A stretch of 64,000 bases of DNA. Origin: JAKVBH01 sp049800955. GTDB taxonomy: Bacteria > Pseudomonadota > Alphaproteobacteria > Rhodobacterales > Rhodobacteraceae. Made by a program: the position numbers and the translations under genes. The DNA lies in assembly GCF_049800955.1 (NCBI RefSeq), contig NZ_JBNAGA010000002.1, positions 62,001 to 126,000 of the forward strand, read 5' to 3'. This document shows, piece after piece, positions 8,746-17,086 of this stretch. Below the pieces are notes generated by a model. That model had not been told where the DNA came from and ran no database searches. It worked only from the letters and a program-made list of their open reading frames with translations. Within the stretch, counting starts at the first letter, position 1, and every line of letters begins with the position of its first letter.

Positions 8746-9674
8746 AGATTGTTCGAAAGGCGCTTGCGCTTTGGGGCATGGCGGAGGCCTCCGCGAGGCT
8801 TGTGGCTGCCCGGGAAAACGCGGTTTACCGCATCGCACATGCCTCTGGGCTTTTCGCCTTGCGGCTGCACCGCCAGGGCTATCGCACAGACGCGCAGCTG
8901 ACGGCTGAGCTTGACTGGATGGCGATGTTGACCAGGGCGGGCCTGTCCGTGCCCGCGCCGATCCGCAGCCTTGCGGGGCCGCATTTGCAATCGGTGGAGG
9001 GCATCCAGGTGGATGTTTTGACGTGGATGGATGGCGAAACGCTGGATCGCGCTCTTCCCAAGCAGGATGCATGCATCCGCCGCGCGGTGTTTGAGCGTCT
9101 CGGCCAGACCATGGCTCGGATGCATGAAGCCTGCGACACATGGCCGGATGCCGCGACCTGCGATCGCCCCGCCTGGGACAGTACGGGGCTGCTCGGCGAG
9201 GCACCGCTTTGGGACAGGTTCTGGGACAATCCCGCGTTGTCCGCACCGCAAAAAACACTGATGCAGACCTTCCGCGCCCGCGCGCTTGAAACCCTGTCAC
9301 GTCTCGGTCCATCGCTTGACTATGGTTTGATCCACGCAGATCTCGTGCCCGCCAATGTCATGTGGACGGGAGCGGACCTGCACCTGATCGACTTTGACGA
9401 TGGCGGCTTTGGCTTTCGCCTCTTCGATATCGCAACGGCCCTGTTCAAACACCGGAATGCGCCGGATTACGACGATTTGCACAGCGCCCTGCTGCGCGGC
9501 TACGCAAGTGTTCGGCCCATCGATCTGGATCTTTTGCCATTGTTTCTTGCGCTCAGGGCCGTGACCTACGTGGGCTGGAACATCACGCGCGAGCCCGACG
9601 CTGAACACAGCGGGCGAAACGCGCGGTTCATTGCACAGGCAGAAGAGGTCGTGAGCGCCTATCTTGACGCGTAG
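8742..9674 (+). CDS. APH-fold small-molecule kinase, possibly hydroxylysine kinase-like
   Basis: 310-residue aminoglycoside phosphotransferase/choline-kinase-fold protein. The catalytic loop is GLIHADLVPANVMW near residue 205, with the Asp acting as base. The metal-binding Asp is in LHLIDFDDGGFGFRLFDIA near 225. I chose ATG 8742, which overlaps the phospho-lyase stop as ATGA. Directly after a PHYKPL/ETNPPL-type enzyme, the natural reading is that it phosphorylates an amino alcohol, as animal HYKK (AGPHD1) does for 5-hydroxylysine, making the lyase substrate. Alternatives are ethanolamine/choline kinase or homoserine kinase II. Last gene of the operon; a hairpin follows immediately. Confidence 0.82.
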   Translation: MKIVRKALALWGMAEASARLVAARENAVYRIAHASGLFALRLHRQGYRTDAQLTAELDWMAMLTRAGLSVPAPIRSLAGPHLQSVEGIQVDVLTWMDGETLDRALPKQDACIRRAVFERLGQTMARMHEACDTWPDAATCDRPAWDSTGLLGEAPLWDRFWDNPALSAPQKTLMQTFRARALETLSRLGPSLDYGLIHADLVPANVMWTGADLHLIDFDDGGFGFRLFDIATALFKHRNAPDYDDLHSALLRGYASVRPIDLDLLPLFLALRAVTYVGWNITREPDAEHSGRNARFIAQAEEVVSAYLDA

Positions 9675-9692
9675 GCGCACAGAGCCGTGCGC
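9675..9692. terminator. Hairpin between convergent kinase and GntR genes
   Basis: A perfect 6-bp stem, GCGCAC and GTGCGC, encloses the loop AGAGCC. It begins just after the kinase stop codon and ends 6 bp before the end of the convergent GntR gene. It has no T-tract, so it is at most a shared, bidirectional or Rho-assisted end. Confidence 0.5.
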
Positions 9693-9697
9693 GCCAG

Positions 9698-10354
9698 CTA
9701 TTCCGCGGCTGCGCGCAAACTCGCCATCAAATGGTGAAACTTCTCACCCTGCACGGCCACATGGGCGCGGATGGCTGCCGCTGCACCCTCGCCATCGCCT
9801 TTCTCCAAAGCCGCCACGATAGCTTTGTGCTCCGACATGGATTGGCGCAATCGTCCGCGCACGCGCAATTGCACCCGACGGAAAGGTTGCAGCCGTCGTT
9901 GCAGGCGCAAGCATTCCTGCTCGAGAAATCCGTTCCCGGATTGACGGTAGAGGATCCCGTGGAACAACTCGTTCTCCCGGTAATAGCCATCGGTATCCGC
10001 CGCTTCGACCGCCGCATCACATCTTGCATTGGCTTCATGCAGGTCGCTGAGCGCGGTATCGGTGATCCTTGAGGCCGCGAGGCGCGCGCAAACCGCTTCC
10101 ATCTCGGCCATGACTTCAAACATCTCAATAAGCTCGACCGGGCCGGGCTGGCGGACAAACACACCTCGGCGCGGGATTTGATCGACCAGACCGGATTGCG
10201 CCAGCCGCAAAAGCGCCTCGCGCACCGGTGTCCGCGAGACGGAAAAGCGCTTTGACAGCTGAACTTCGTCCAGACGCTCGCCATCTTTGAAACTGCCCTC
10301 AAAGATCAGTCCTTCGAGCTGGTCAGCAATAATATCAGAGCGCTTGCGATCCAT
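9698..10354 (-). CDS. matR: GntR/FCD-family regulator of malonate utilisation (MatR-like)
   Basis: 218-residue repressor-type regulator. The N-terminal GntR winged helix-turn-helix spans about residues 1-70 (LSKRFSVSRTPVREALLRLA). The FCD effector-binding domain follows, with metal/ligand His and Asp/Asn residues in ENELFHGILY near 128 and SEHKAIVAALE near 178. I chose ATG 10354 (MDRKRSD), which sits just before the helix-turn-helix; 10399 would add an unsupported leader. It is divergent from a dctPQM-matA-matB operon. The palindrome TTGTATACAA between them is of the type bound by GntR/FCD proteins, and MatR is the known regulator of rhizobial mat operons. The symbol is assigned by context. 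Confidence 0.88.
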   Translation of the reverse strand: MDRKRSDIIADQLEGLIFEGSFKDGERLDEVQLSKRFSVSRTPVREALLRLAQSGLVDQIPRRGVFVRQPGPVELIEMFEVMAEMEAVCARLAASRITDTALSDLHEANARCDAAVEAADTDGYYRENELFHGILYRQSGNGFLEQECLRLQRRLQPFRRVQLRVRGRLRQSMSEHKAIVAALEKGDGEGAAAAIRAHVAVQGEKFHHLMASLRAAAE

Positions 10355-10400
10355 GCCATGTATGTAGGACGGCCGCCTACAGAACGCAAGAGAGTGCATC

Positions 10401-10410
10401 TTGTATACAA
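10401..10410. promoter_or_regulatory. Palindromic operator TTGTATACAA upstream of the malonate operon
   Basis: Perfect 10-bp palindrome 47 bp upstream of matR and 79 bp upstream of dctP. TTGACT (10416-10421), a possible -35 element for the plus-strand operon, lies six bases further. Its position would let a bound MatR block both promoters. The sequence follows the NGTnnACN core favoured by GntR/FCD repressors. Confidence 0.7.
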
Positions 10411-10488
10411 AAATATTGACTCAGAACACAACCGGGATACGTTGCCATCCAGCCCGACTTGGAATCGGGGTTGTATTGGGAGGAAAAC

Positions 10489-11475
10489 ATGACACTGAAA
10501 TTCTCGGCCGCCGTGGCCGCAGCAGCACTTTTCGCCGGGACACTCGGCGCGCAGGCCACAGAGCTGCGCCTGTCCCATCAATGGTCCGACAAGGATGTGC
10601 GCCATCAGGTGGCTCAGATCATCGCAGACGATGTAGCGGCAGCAAATGTCGACCTCGACATCAAGATTTTCCCCACACAATCGCTCTTCAAAGCGCGCGA
10701 GCAGTATAAGCCGCTGTCGCGGGGGCAGCTGGACATGACCGTTCTGCCTTTGAGCTATGCAGGCGGTCAGCAACCGGCCTTTAACCTGACGCTAATGCCG
10801 GGCCTTGTGAAAAATCATGACCACGCAGCGCGTCTCTCGGAAAGCCCCTTCATGGCTGCGCTGGAAGAGAAGATGGCCGATGATGATGTGATGGTGATTG
10901 TGCACGGCTACCTGGCTGGTGGATTTGCCGGTAAGGACAAGTGCATCACCAAACCGGAGGACATTGCCGGTCTCCAGACACGCGCCGCCGGCAAGGCGTT
11001 TGAGCAGATGCTGGCGGGTGCGGGCGCATCCATCGCGTCGATGTCTTCCTCGGAAATCTACAACGCCATGCAAACAGGCGTTCTGGACGCGGCCAATACG
11101 TCCTCGTCTTCGTTCGTTTCCTTCCGGATCTACGAGCAGGTTGCATGTTACACGCCTGCTTCCGATGTGGCGCTGTGGTTCATGTATCAGCCGCTCCTGA
11201 TGAACAAATCAGCCTTCGATGGCTTGAACGAAGCGCAGCAGACAGCGCTGCTCGCGGCGGCCGAGAAGGCTGAGGCGCATTACCTGGCGGAAGCGAAAAA
11301 GCAGGACGCGGCTTCCGTCGAAGTCTTCCGTGAGGCTGGTGTGGAAATCGCCGAGATGACGCCGGAGGATTTTGAAGCCTGGCGCGCCATTGCGCAGGAA
11401 ACGGCCTACAAAGCCTTTGTCGAAGACGTCTCTGACGGGCAGGAACTGCTCGATATGGCCCTTGCCGTAGAGTGA
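10489..11475 (+). CDS. dctP: TRAP transporter substrate-binding protein DctP, likely malonate-specific
   Basis: Periplasmic receptor of a TRAP transporter, 328 residues. A Sec signal peptide is visible (MTLKFSAAVAAAALFAGTLG, cleavage after AQA). The TRAP SBP domain begins TELRLSHQWSDKDVRHQVAQ. The conserved region around residue 170 (KPEDIAGLQTRAAG) carries the Arg that clamps the ligand carboxylate in this family. ATG 10489 is preceded by GGGAGG at good spacing. It heads dctPQM-matAB; the downstream malonyl-CoA enzymes make malonate the likely ligand. A hairpin separates it from dctQ. Confidence 0.92.
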   Translation: MTLKFSAAVAAAALFAGTLGAQATELRLSHQWSDKDVRHQVAQIIADDVAAANVDLDIKIFPTQSLFKAREQYKPLSRGQLDMTVLPLSYAGGQQPAFNLTLMPGLVKNHDHAARLSESPFMAALEEKMADDDVMVIVHGYLAGGFAGKDKCITKPEDIAGLQTRAAGKAFEQMLAGAGASIASMSSSEIYNAMQTGVLDAANTSSSSFVSFRIYEQVACYTPASDVALWFMYQPLLMNKSAFDGLNEAQQTALLAAAEKAEAHYLAEAKKQDAASVEVFREAGVEIAEMTPEDFEAWRAIAQETAYKAFVEDVSDGQELLDMALAVE

Positions 11476-11482
11476 TCAGAGC

Positions 11483-11508
11483 GGGGGGCGGTGCTCAGCC
11501 GCCCCTCC
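11483..11508 (+). terminator. Intercistronic hairpin between dctP and dctQ
   Basis: GGGGCGG and CCGCCCC form a 7-bp GC-only stem around a 7-base loop, flanked by further G and C runs. It starts 8 bp after the dctP stop and lacks a T-tract. It probably acts as an RNA 3'-end stabiliser or partial terminator that raises DctP relative to the permeases. Confidence 0.65.
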
Positions 11509-11542
11509 ACGCAGTCCCACGCAAACGATGATGGAGGGCCCC

Positions 11543-12091
11543 ATGGCGGTCCAGAGCTCCGGGGCAGTGGCCCAAACCGGAAACAACCCCTTCTTGCGCG
11601 TCGTCGCGGCCATCTCGACCGTCGCGGGGTGGTTCTCGGCGGGAATGATCCTCTCTGCCGTGCTGATCACCTGCCAGATGATCTACATCCGCTTCGTGCT
11701 CAATGGCTCGACCGTGTGGCAGACAGAAGCGGTGGTCTACCTCGTTATCGGCGCCACGCTCATCGGTCTGCCTTATGTCCAGAGGTTGCGCGGGCATGTG
11801 AATGTCGATCTGATCCCGCTCGCCCTGCCGCCGCGGGCGCGCTTCGTGATGTGTCTCGTGACCTTGAGCCTGTCGATCCTGATCGTCGGTGTGATGCTCC
11901 TTTATGGCTACGAATACTGGCATTTTGCCTGGGATCGCGGTTGGCGGTCAGACACGGTCTGGGGCGTCAAGCTCTGGATCCCCTATCTCGCGCTGCCCGT
12001 AGGGTTTGGTTTGCTGTTGCTGCAACTTGTGGCTGATCTCGTGGCGGTGTTGACCGGCGTCGACAAGCCCTTTGGCCTGGAGGATTCCTGA
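11543..12091 (+). CDS. dctQ: TRAP transporter small permease DctQ
   Basis: Small membrane subunit of the TRAP transporter, 182 residues. Four hydrophobic segments are visible, near residues 25-45, 60-80, 100-120 and 140-165. The family-typical basic stretch QRLRGHVNVDLIP falls between the second and third. I chose ATG 11543 because GGAGGG lies 5 bp upstream; ATGs at 11528 and 11531 would place the ribosome site inside the gene. Its TGA stop shares one base with the ATG of dctM. Confidence 0.9.
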   Translation: MAVQSSGAVAQTGNNPFLRVVAAISTVAGWFSAGMILSAVLITCQMIYIRFVLNGSTVWQTEAVVYLVIGATLIGLPYVQRLRGHVNVDLIPLALPPRARFVMCLVTLSLSILIVGVMLLYGYEYWHFAWDRGWRSDTVWGVKLWIPYLALPVGFGLLLLQLVADLVAVLTGVDKPFGLEDS

Positions 12092-13407
12092 TGGACCCGC
12101 TGCTGCTTGGTGCTTTCGTCGCGATTGGCACGATCCTCGTGCTCTTCTCGGGCGTCTCGGTTGCCCTTGGCCTGCTCATTGTCTCGGCCGGATTTTTGAT
12201 TGTCTTTGACGGGATGCGCTCACTTGAGCTGTTGCCCGAAATCATGTTCGGCAAGCTCGACAATTTCGCGCTGCTCTCCATTCCGATGTTCATCATTATG
12301 GGGGCCGCCATTGCCTCAACACGAGCGGGCGCGGATCTGTATGAAGCTCTGGAGCGGTGGCTCACCCGTGTGCCCGGCGGGCTTGTGGTCTCAAACCTGG
12401 GGGCCTGTGCGCTCTTCTCTGCCATGTCCGGATCATCGCCCGCGACATGCGCCGCGATTGGCAAAATGGGTATTCCGGAGATGCGCAAGCGGGGCTACCC
12501 CGACGCGGTGGCCGCAGGCTCCATCGCCGCAGGCGGCACGTTGGGCATTCTGATCCCCCCATCGGTGACCATGATCGTTTACGGCATTGCAACCGAGACA
12601 TCGATCGGGCGGCTCTTTCTTGCGGGCGTGATCCCCGGGCTGCTGCTCGTAGGCCTCTTCATGGCGTGGTCACTCTACTCGACCTGGCGCTCGGGCGATG
12701 CGGCTGTGCTGTCAGCGGGCAGCTACACATGGCGCGAGAAGTTCGAGATCTTGCCCCGCGTCCTGCCCTTTATCGGCATCATCATCGGCGTGCTCTACGC
12801 CATGTATGGCGGTATCGCGACACCGTCGGAAACAGCGGCGGTCGGCGCGTTGCTTTGCCTGCTCATTGCGATGATCATCTATCGGCTGTGGAACCCCAAG
12901 GACCTTTGGGTTGTCCTGCGCGACAGCACCAAGGAATCCGTGATGATCCTGTTCATCATCGGTGCGGCAGGCGTGTTCAGCTACATGTTGTCATCGCTCT
13001 TCATCACGCAATCCATTGCGGAATGGATCGGGACGCTCGACGTAAACCGCTGGGTGCTCATGGGCGCGATCAACGTCTTCCTGCTCGTCGCAGGCTTCTT
13101 TCTGCCCCCCGTCGCCGTGATCCTGATGGCAGCGCCGATCTTGCTGCCGATCATTGTGGCCGCGGACTTCGATCCGATCTGGTTTGCCGTTATCTTGACG
13201 ATCAACATGGAAATCGGCCTGATCTCACCGCCTGTGGGCCTCAACCTCTATGTCATCAACGGCATCGCACCGGAGATTTCGCTCAAGACAATTCTCAAGG
13301 GCTCGCTGCCCTTTGTCGCCTGCATGGTGATTGCGATTGTCCTGCTGTGCTTCTTCCCGGGGCTTGCGACATGGCTGCCTGATACCGTCATGGGCCCCTC
13401 GCTATGA
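12091..13407 (+). CDS. dctM: TRAP transporter large permease DctM
   Basis: Large TRAP membrane subunit that couples uptake to the Na+ gradient in this family. 438 residues with about a dozen hydrophobic segments. Conserved features include the SGSSPATCAAIGKMGIPEM stretch near residue 115 and GGTLGILIPPSVTMIVYG near 150. A second symmetric motif, EIGLISPPVGLNLYVINGIA, lies near 377. It overlaps dctQ by 1 bp and the malonyl-CoA decarboxylase gene by 4 bp, so transport and catabolism are translationally coupled. Confidence 0.95.
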   Translation: MDPLLLGAFVAIGTILVLFSGVSVALGLLIVSAGFLIVFDGMRSLELLPEIMFGKLDNFALLSIPMFIIMGAAIASTRAGADLYEALERWLTRVPGGLVVSNLGACALFSAMSGSSPATCAAIGKMGIPEMRKRGYPDAVAAGSIAAGGTLGILIPPSVTMIVYGIATETSIGRLFLAGVIPGLLLVGLFMAWSLYSTWRSGDAAVLSAGSYTWREKFEILPRVLPFIGIIIGVLYAMYGGIATPSETAAVGALLCLLIAMIIYRLWNPKDLWVVLRDSTKESVMILFIIGAAGVFSYMLSSLFITQSIAEWIGTLDVNRWVLMGAINVFLLVAGFFLPPVAVILMAAPILLPIIVAADFDPIWFAVILTINMEIGLISPPVGLNLYVINGIAPEISLKTILKGSLPFVACMVIAIVLLCFFPGLATWLPDTVMGPSL

Positions 13408-14666
13408 CAATGTTTGGCGATCTTCTGTCGACCGTCTTTGATCGGCGGGTCATCTTCATGGGCCCTTCGGGAGAGGACGCGCGCTCGACAGAAGAACTGG
13501 CCGATGCGCTGGTGAGCGCGGCGGACGAGGTTTCCGGTCAAGCCCTGGCGGGTCGCATTCTGGATCGCTTCGATGCGATGGATGATGCTGCAAAGCTCAC
13601 CTTCTTCCAGCATCTTGCCGAGGCCATGGACATCCAGCCCGCAGCCGTGCGCCAATGGTTGGAGGCCTATGAGGCCGACCCGTCAAAGAAGACCTACCGG
13701 GCTTTCATGGCGGTGGCGGAACCGCGCCGTCAGGAGTTGATCCGACGTCTGAACGGCGTGCCCGGTGCGACAGGGCGATTGGTGCAGATGCGCGCGGATC
13801 TCCTGCGCCTGACCCGCAAAGATCCGCGCCTCGAAGCGCTTGATCTGGATTTTCGCCATCTCTTTGCATCATGGTTCAACCGGGGATTTCTGGTCTTGCG
13901 CCCGATCAGCTGGGAGAGCCCGGCCCATATTCTCGAGAAGATCATCGCCTATGAGGCTGTCCATGCCATCGACAGCTGGGACGATCTGAGGCGGCGGCTG
14001 GAACCAACGGACCGGCGGTGTTTCGCGTTCTTTCATCCCGCGATGCCCGATGAGCCGCTGATCTTTGTCGAGGTGGCGTTGACCATCGGTGGCGCGGGAT
14101 CCGTTCAGGCGCTGCTTTTGGAAAGCCGTGAGACCCTGCAAGCCCATGACGCGGACACGGCGGTCTTCTATTCGATCTCGAATTGCCAAGCCGGGCTTGC
14201 GGGGATTTCCTTTGGCAATTCTCTCATCAAACAGGTGGCCGCAGATCTCTCCGCAGAACTGCCCGATCTCAAAACCTTCATTACACTCTCGCCGCTTCCG
14301 GGCTTTGCCGCTTGGCTCAAAACGCAAGCGCCCGCTGGCTTGGTGGAGAACGATACAGCCTACCGCGCATTGGCGGCTCACTACCTGACAGAAGCCAAAC
14401 GCGCCGACGGGATGCCGCTCGATCCTGTGGCACGGTTTCATCTGGGCAACGGCGCACAGGTCCATGATGTGCATGAGAATGCAGATACATCTGCCAAAGG
14501 GCAGGCCCAATCCCTTGGCGTCATGGTCAACTACCACTACGATCTTGCGAAAGTCTCCGAGAACCATGAGCGCTTCTCAAATACCCGAAGTGTTGCCATG
14601 TCCTCCACGATCCGTACGCTCTCGAACAACGCAGCGAAACTCTTGTCCGAGGAGGTGGAGAGATGA
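13404..14666 (+). CDS. matA: Malonyl-CoA decarboxylase
   Basis: Cytoplasmic enzyme converting malonyl-CoA to acetyl-CoA and CO2. The 420 residues match MCD proteins of rhizobia and animals (Pfam MCD family). The helical N-terminal domain ends near residue 150 and the GNAT-like catalytic domain follows. Recognisable segments are LVQMRADLLRL, FLVLRPISWESPAHILEKII (near 155), EPLIFVEVALT, the active-site region SISNCQAGLAGISFGNSLIK (near 255) and FHLGNGAQV (near 345), which carries the catalytic-type His. The ATG overlaps the dctM stop by 4 bp and its stop overlaps matB by 4 bp. With the synthetase it completes the malonate route. Confidence 0.95.
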   Translation: MTMFGDLLSTVFDRRVIFMGPSGEDARSTEELADALVSAADEVSGQALAGRILDRFDAMDDAAKLTFFQHLAEAMDIQPAAVRQWLEAYEADPSKKTYRAFMAVAEPRRQELIRRLNGVPGATGRLVQMRADLLRLTRKDPRLEALDLDFRHLFASWFNRGFLVLRPISWESPAHILEKIIAYEAVHAIDSWDDLRRRLEPTDRRCFAFFHPAMPDEPLIFVEVALTIGGAGSVQALLLESRETLQAHDADTAVFYSISNCQAGLAGISFGNSLIKQVAADLSAELPDLKTFITLSPLPGFAAWLKTQAPAGLVENDTAYRALAAHYLTEAKRADGMPLDPVARFHLGNGAQVHDVHENADTSAKGQAQSLGVMVNYHYDLAKVSENHERFSNTRSVAMSSTIRTLSNNAAKLLSEEVER

Positions 14667-16186
14667 CAAACCCGCTCTTTGATACGCTTTTTGGTGTGCA
14701 CGCCGGGAAAGAAACGCCTTTCCTGCACTTGTACGATGGGACGGTCATCACCCATGCAGGCTTTATCGCAATGGCCGCCCGGATGGCCCATGTTCTCACC
14801 GATGCAGGTTTGGCCCCCGGGGATCGTTTGGCGGCCCAGGTTCAGAAGTCGCCGGAAGCGCTCGCGCTATACGCGGCCTGCGTGCAGGCGGGGCTTGTCT
14901 TTTTGCCGCTGAACACCGGCTACACGACCGACGAGCTCACGTATTTCATTGAAAACAGCGGTGCGTCCTGTGTGGTTTGCGATGCCAAGGCGAAGAATGC
15001 GCTTGCACCAATCGCGGAGCGGCTGGGCGCGCGCCTCGAGACGCTGAACGCCGACGGCAGCGGCACGCTCAGCGATCAGGCTGCCGACAGGCCCGACAGC
15101 ATCCCCACAGTGGCGCGCAGTGAAGACGATCTGGCGGCCTTTCTGTATACCTCGGGCACGACGGGCCGCTCAAAAGGGGCCATGCTGACGCAGGCCAATC
15201 TGCTCTCCAACGCGCTGACCTTGCGGGAATACTGGCGCTTCACAGCGGATGACGTGCTCCTGCATGCGCTCCCCATTTTTCATACCCATGGCCTCTTTGT
15301 GGCCACGAATGTGACCCTCGTGGCTGGCGGTTCGATGATCTTTCTGCCGAAATTCGAACTCGATCAAATGATCGATCTCATGCCCAAGGCCACGACGATG
15401 ATGGGCGTGCCGACCTTCTACACAAGGCTTCTGGATGATCCCCGGCTCACCAAGGCGCGCGCTGCTCATATGCGCCTGTTCATCTCGGGCAGCGCCCCGC
15501 TTTTGGCGGAGACCCATATGCAATTCGAGCGGCGCACGGGCCACCGGATCCTTGAGCGCTACGGCATGACCGAAACAAACATGAACACATCCAACCCCTG
15601 TGACGGCGACAGGCGCGCGGGCACGGTCGGCTTCCCGCTGCCCGGTGTGGAGCTCAAGATCACGGATCCCGCCAGCGGCGAGGAGCTTGCGCCGGGCGAG
15701 GTCGGCCAGATCGAGGTGCGCGGCGCCAATGTCTTCAAGGGCTATTGGCAGATGCCCAAAAAGACAGCCGAAGAACTGCGGTCGGACGGGTTTTTCATCA
15801 CGGGGGATCTGGGCTGCGTTGATGAGGATGGCTATGTCCATATCGTGGGGCGAAACAAGGACCTGATCATCTCGGGCGGCTACAACATCTACCCCAAAGA
15901 AATTGAGCTGGTTCTGGATGACCAGCCGGGCGTGCTCGAAAGCGCGGTCATCGGCGTGCCGCATGCGGATTTTGGAGAGACCGTCCTTGGATTGATCGTC
16001 CCCGAACCCGGCGCGCACCCTGACCTGGATGTCATTGCCGAGGCGGCCAAGGGCTCCCTTGCGCGGTTCAAGCATCCCCGGAAGCTCATCGTGATCGACG
16101 CGCTACCACGAAACACCATGGGCAAGGTTCAGAAAAACGCATTGCGTGAGGCATACCGCGACATCTTCTCGCCTGCCGAGGGCTGA
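14663..16186 (+). CDS. matB: Malonyl-CoA synthetase (malonate-CoA ligase)
   Basis: ATP-dependent acyl-CoA synthetase activating malonate to malonyl-CoA. 507 residues, the size of characterised MatB proteins. The adenylate-forming motifs are in order: YTSGTTGRSKGAMLTQANL near residue 163, RYGMTETNMN near 303, GFFITGDLG near 377, and the C-terminal catalytic Lys in NTMGKVQKNALRE near 490. The acyl-binding residues of MatB have not been checked by alignment. Position behind malonyl-CoA decarboxylase and a TRAP transporter makes malonate far more likely than a longer acid. Confidence 0.93.
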   Translation: MTNPLFDTLFGVHAGKETPFLHLYDGTVITHAGFIAMAARMAHVLTDAGLAPGDRLAAQVQKSPEALALYAACVQAGLVFLPLNTGYTTDELTYFIENSGASCVVCDAKAKNALAPIAERLGARLETLNADGSGTLSDQAADRPDSIPTVARSEDDLAAFLYTSGTTGRSKGAMLTQANLLSNALTLREYWRFTADDVLLHALPIFHTHGLFVATNVTLVAGGSMIFLPKFELDQMIDLMPKATTMMGVPTFYTRLLDDPRLTKARAAHMRLFISGSAPLLAETHMQFERRTGHRILERYGMTETNMNTSNPCDGDRRAGTVGFPLPGVELKITDPASGEELAPGEVGQIEVRGANVFKGYWQMPKKTAEELRSDGFFITGDLGCVDEDGYVHIVGRNKDLIISGGYNIYPKEIELVLDDQPGVLESAVIGVPHADFGETVLGLIVPEPGAHPDLDVIAEAAKGSLARFKHPRKLIVIDALPRNTMGKVQKNALREAYRDIFSPAEG

Positions 16187-16244
16187 TCCGCACCACGCCA
16201 ATGCCTCCTGTCTGCGCGTGCTGCGGGAGAGGGTTGGTTTTTGG

Positions 16245-16263
16245 CCCGCCGCTTTCGGGCGGG
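16245..16263. terminator. GC hairpin between matB and the convergent ABC ATPase gene
   Basis: CCCGCC (16245-16250) pairs with GGCGGG (16258-16263) around a 7-base loop in a 153-bp gap between convergent genes. The nearest run of T lies before the stem on the plus strand, so in the minus direction the stem is followed by A residues rather than T. It is a plausible but unproven transcription end for matB. Confidence 0.45.
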
Positions 16264-16339
16264 GTTGGCCCACCTTCGAGGGCGCCGTACACTACTCAGG
16301 CAGGCAGCAGGACAGCTCCGGTCGGCGATAGACCAAAGG

Positions 16340-17086
16340 CTACAGGATTTGCCCGAGGAATTCCTGCGTGCGCGGATCACTGGCCTCGTCGAAGAAGGTC
16401 GTCGGAGGGCCATGCTCCACGATGACACCACGATCCGTAAAGTAGATATGATCCGCCACTTCGCGCGCGAAGCCCATCTCATGGGTCACCAGAATACAGG
16501 TCATGCCTTCTGCCGCGAGATCCTTGATCGTCACAAGCACCTCTTTGACCGTTTCGGGATCCAGCGCCGCCGTAACTTCATCAAACAGCATGACATCGGG
16601 GTTCATCGCGAGCGATCTTGCAATGGCCACGCGCTGTTGCTGGCCGCCTGAGAGCTCTCCGGGATAGCTGTCTTCCTTGCCTTGCAAACGCACCTTGGCC
16701 ATCAGGCGGCGCGCGCGTTCTTCAACGCCTGCCTTGTCCTGCTTGAGCACTTTGACCGGCGCCATCATGACGTTTTCCAAGGCCGTCTTGTGCGGAAACA
16801 GGTTGTATTGCTGAAAGACCATCCCGACCTTCTTGCGCAGCTCGAGCTTGTCCAGATCGGGATCATGGACCTGTTGTCCCTCGACGGTGATGGAGCCACC
16901 CTGAATGTCGTTGAGCGCATTGATGCAACGGATCAACGTCGACTTCCCTGAACCGGACGGGCCAATGATGCAAATCACCTCGCCCTTCATGACATCGAAG
17001 GACACGCCCTTGAGCACTTCCAGCGCGCCAAAACTCTTTCGCACGTCCTTGAGAGAAACGATGGGTTGATCAGGCGTCCAGGTCAT
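16340..17086 (-). CDS. Polar amino-acid ABC transporter, ATP-binding protein
   Basis: 248-residue ATPase of the PAAT family (GlnQ/AapP/HisP type), acting at the inner face of the cytoplasmic membrane. Walker A is GPSGSGKSTLIRCIN near residue 43. The Q-loop is MVFQQYNLFPHKTALENV near 90. The signature is LSGGQQQRVAIARSLA near 144, Walker B is VMLFDEVTAALDPE near 164, and the switch His is in LVTHEMGFAREVADH near 200. In Walker B the Glu is followed by V rather than P (DEVT), a common variant in this branch. It overlaps the upstream permease by 4 bp; last gene of the operon. Confidence 0.96.
   Translation of the reverse strand: MTWTPDQPIVSLKDVRKSFGALEVLKGVSFDVMKGEVICIIGPSGSGKSTLIRCINALNDIQGGSITVEGQQVHDPDLDKLELRKKVGMVFQQYNLFPHKTALENVMMAPVKVLKQDKAGVEERARRLMAKVRLQGKEDSYPGELSGGQQQRVAIARSLAMNPDVMLFDEVTAALDPETVKEVLVTIKDLAAEGMTCILVTHEMGFAREVADHIYFTDRGVIVEHGPPTTFFDEASDPRTQEFLGQIL

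Noticed and set aside
7783..9312. 509-codon minus-strand frame opposite the phospho-lyase and kinase genes
   Set aside because: It lies antisense to two genes with intact catalytic motifs in a tightly overlapped operon, and its own translation shows no family pattern.
12357..13382. 341-codon alternate plus frame inside dctM
   Set aside because: Arg/His-rich translation without hydrophobic pattern; the dctM frame carries all TRAP permease motifs.
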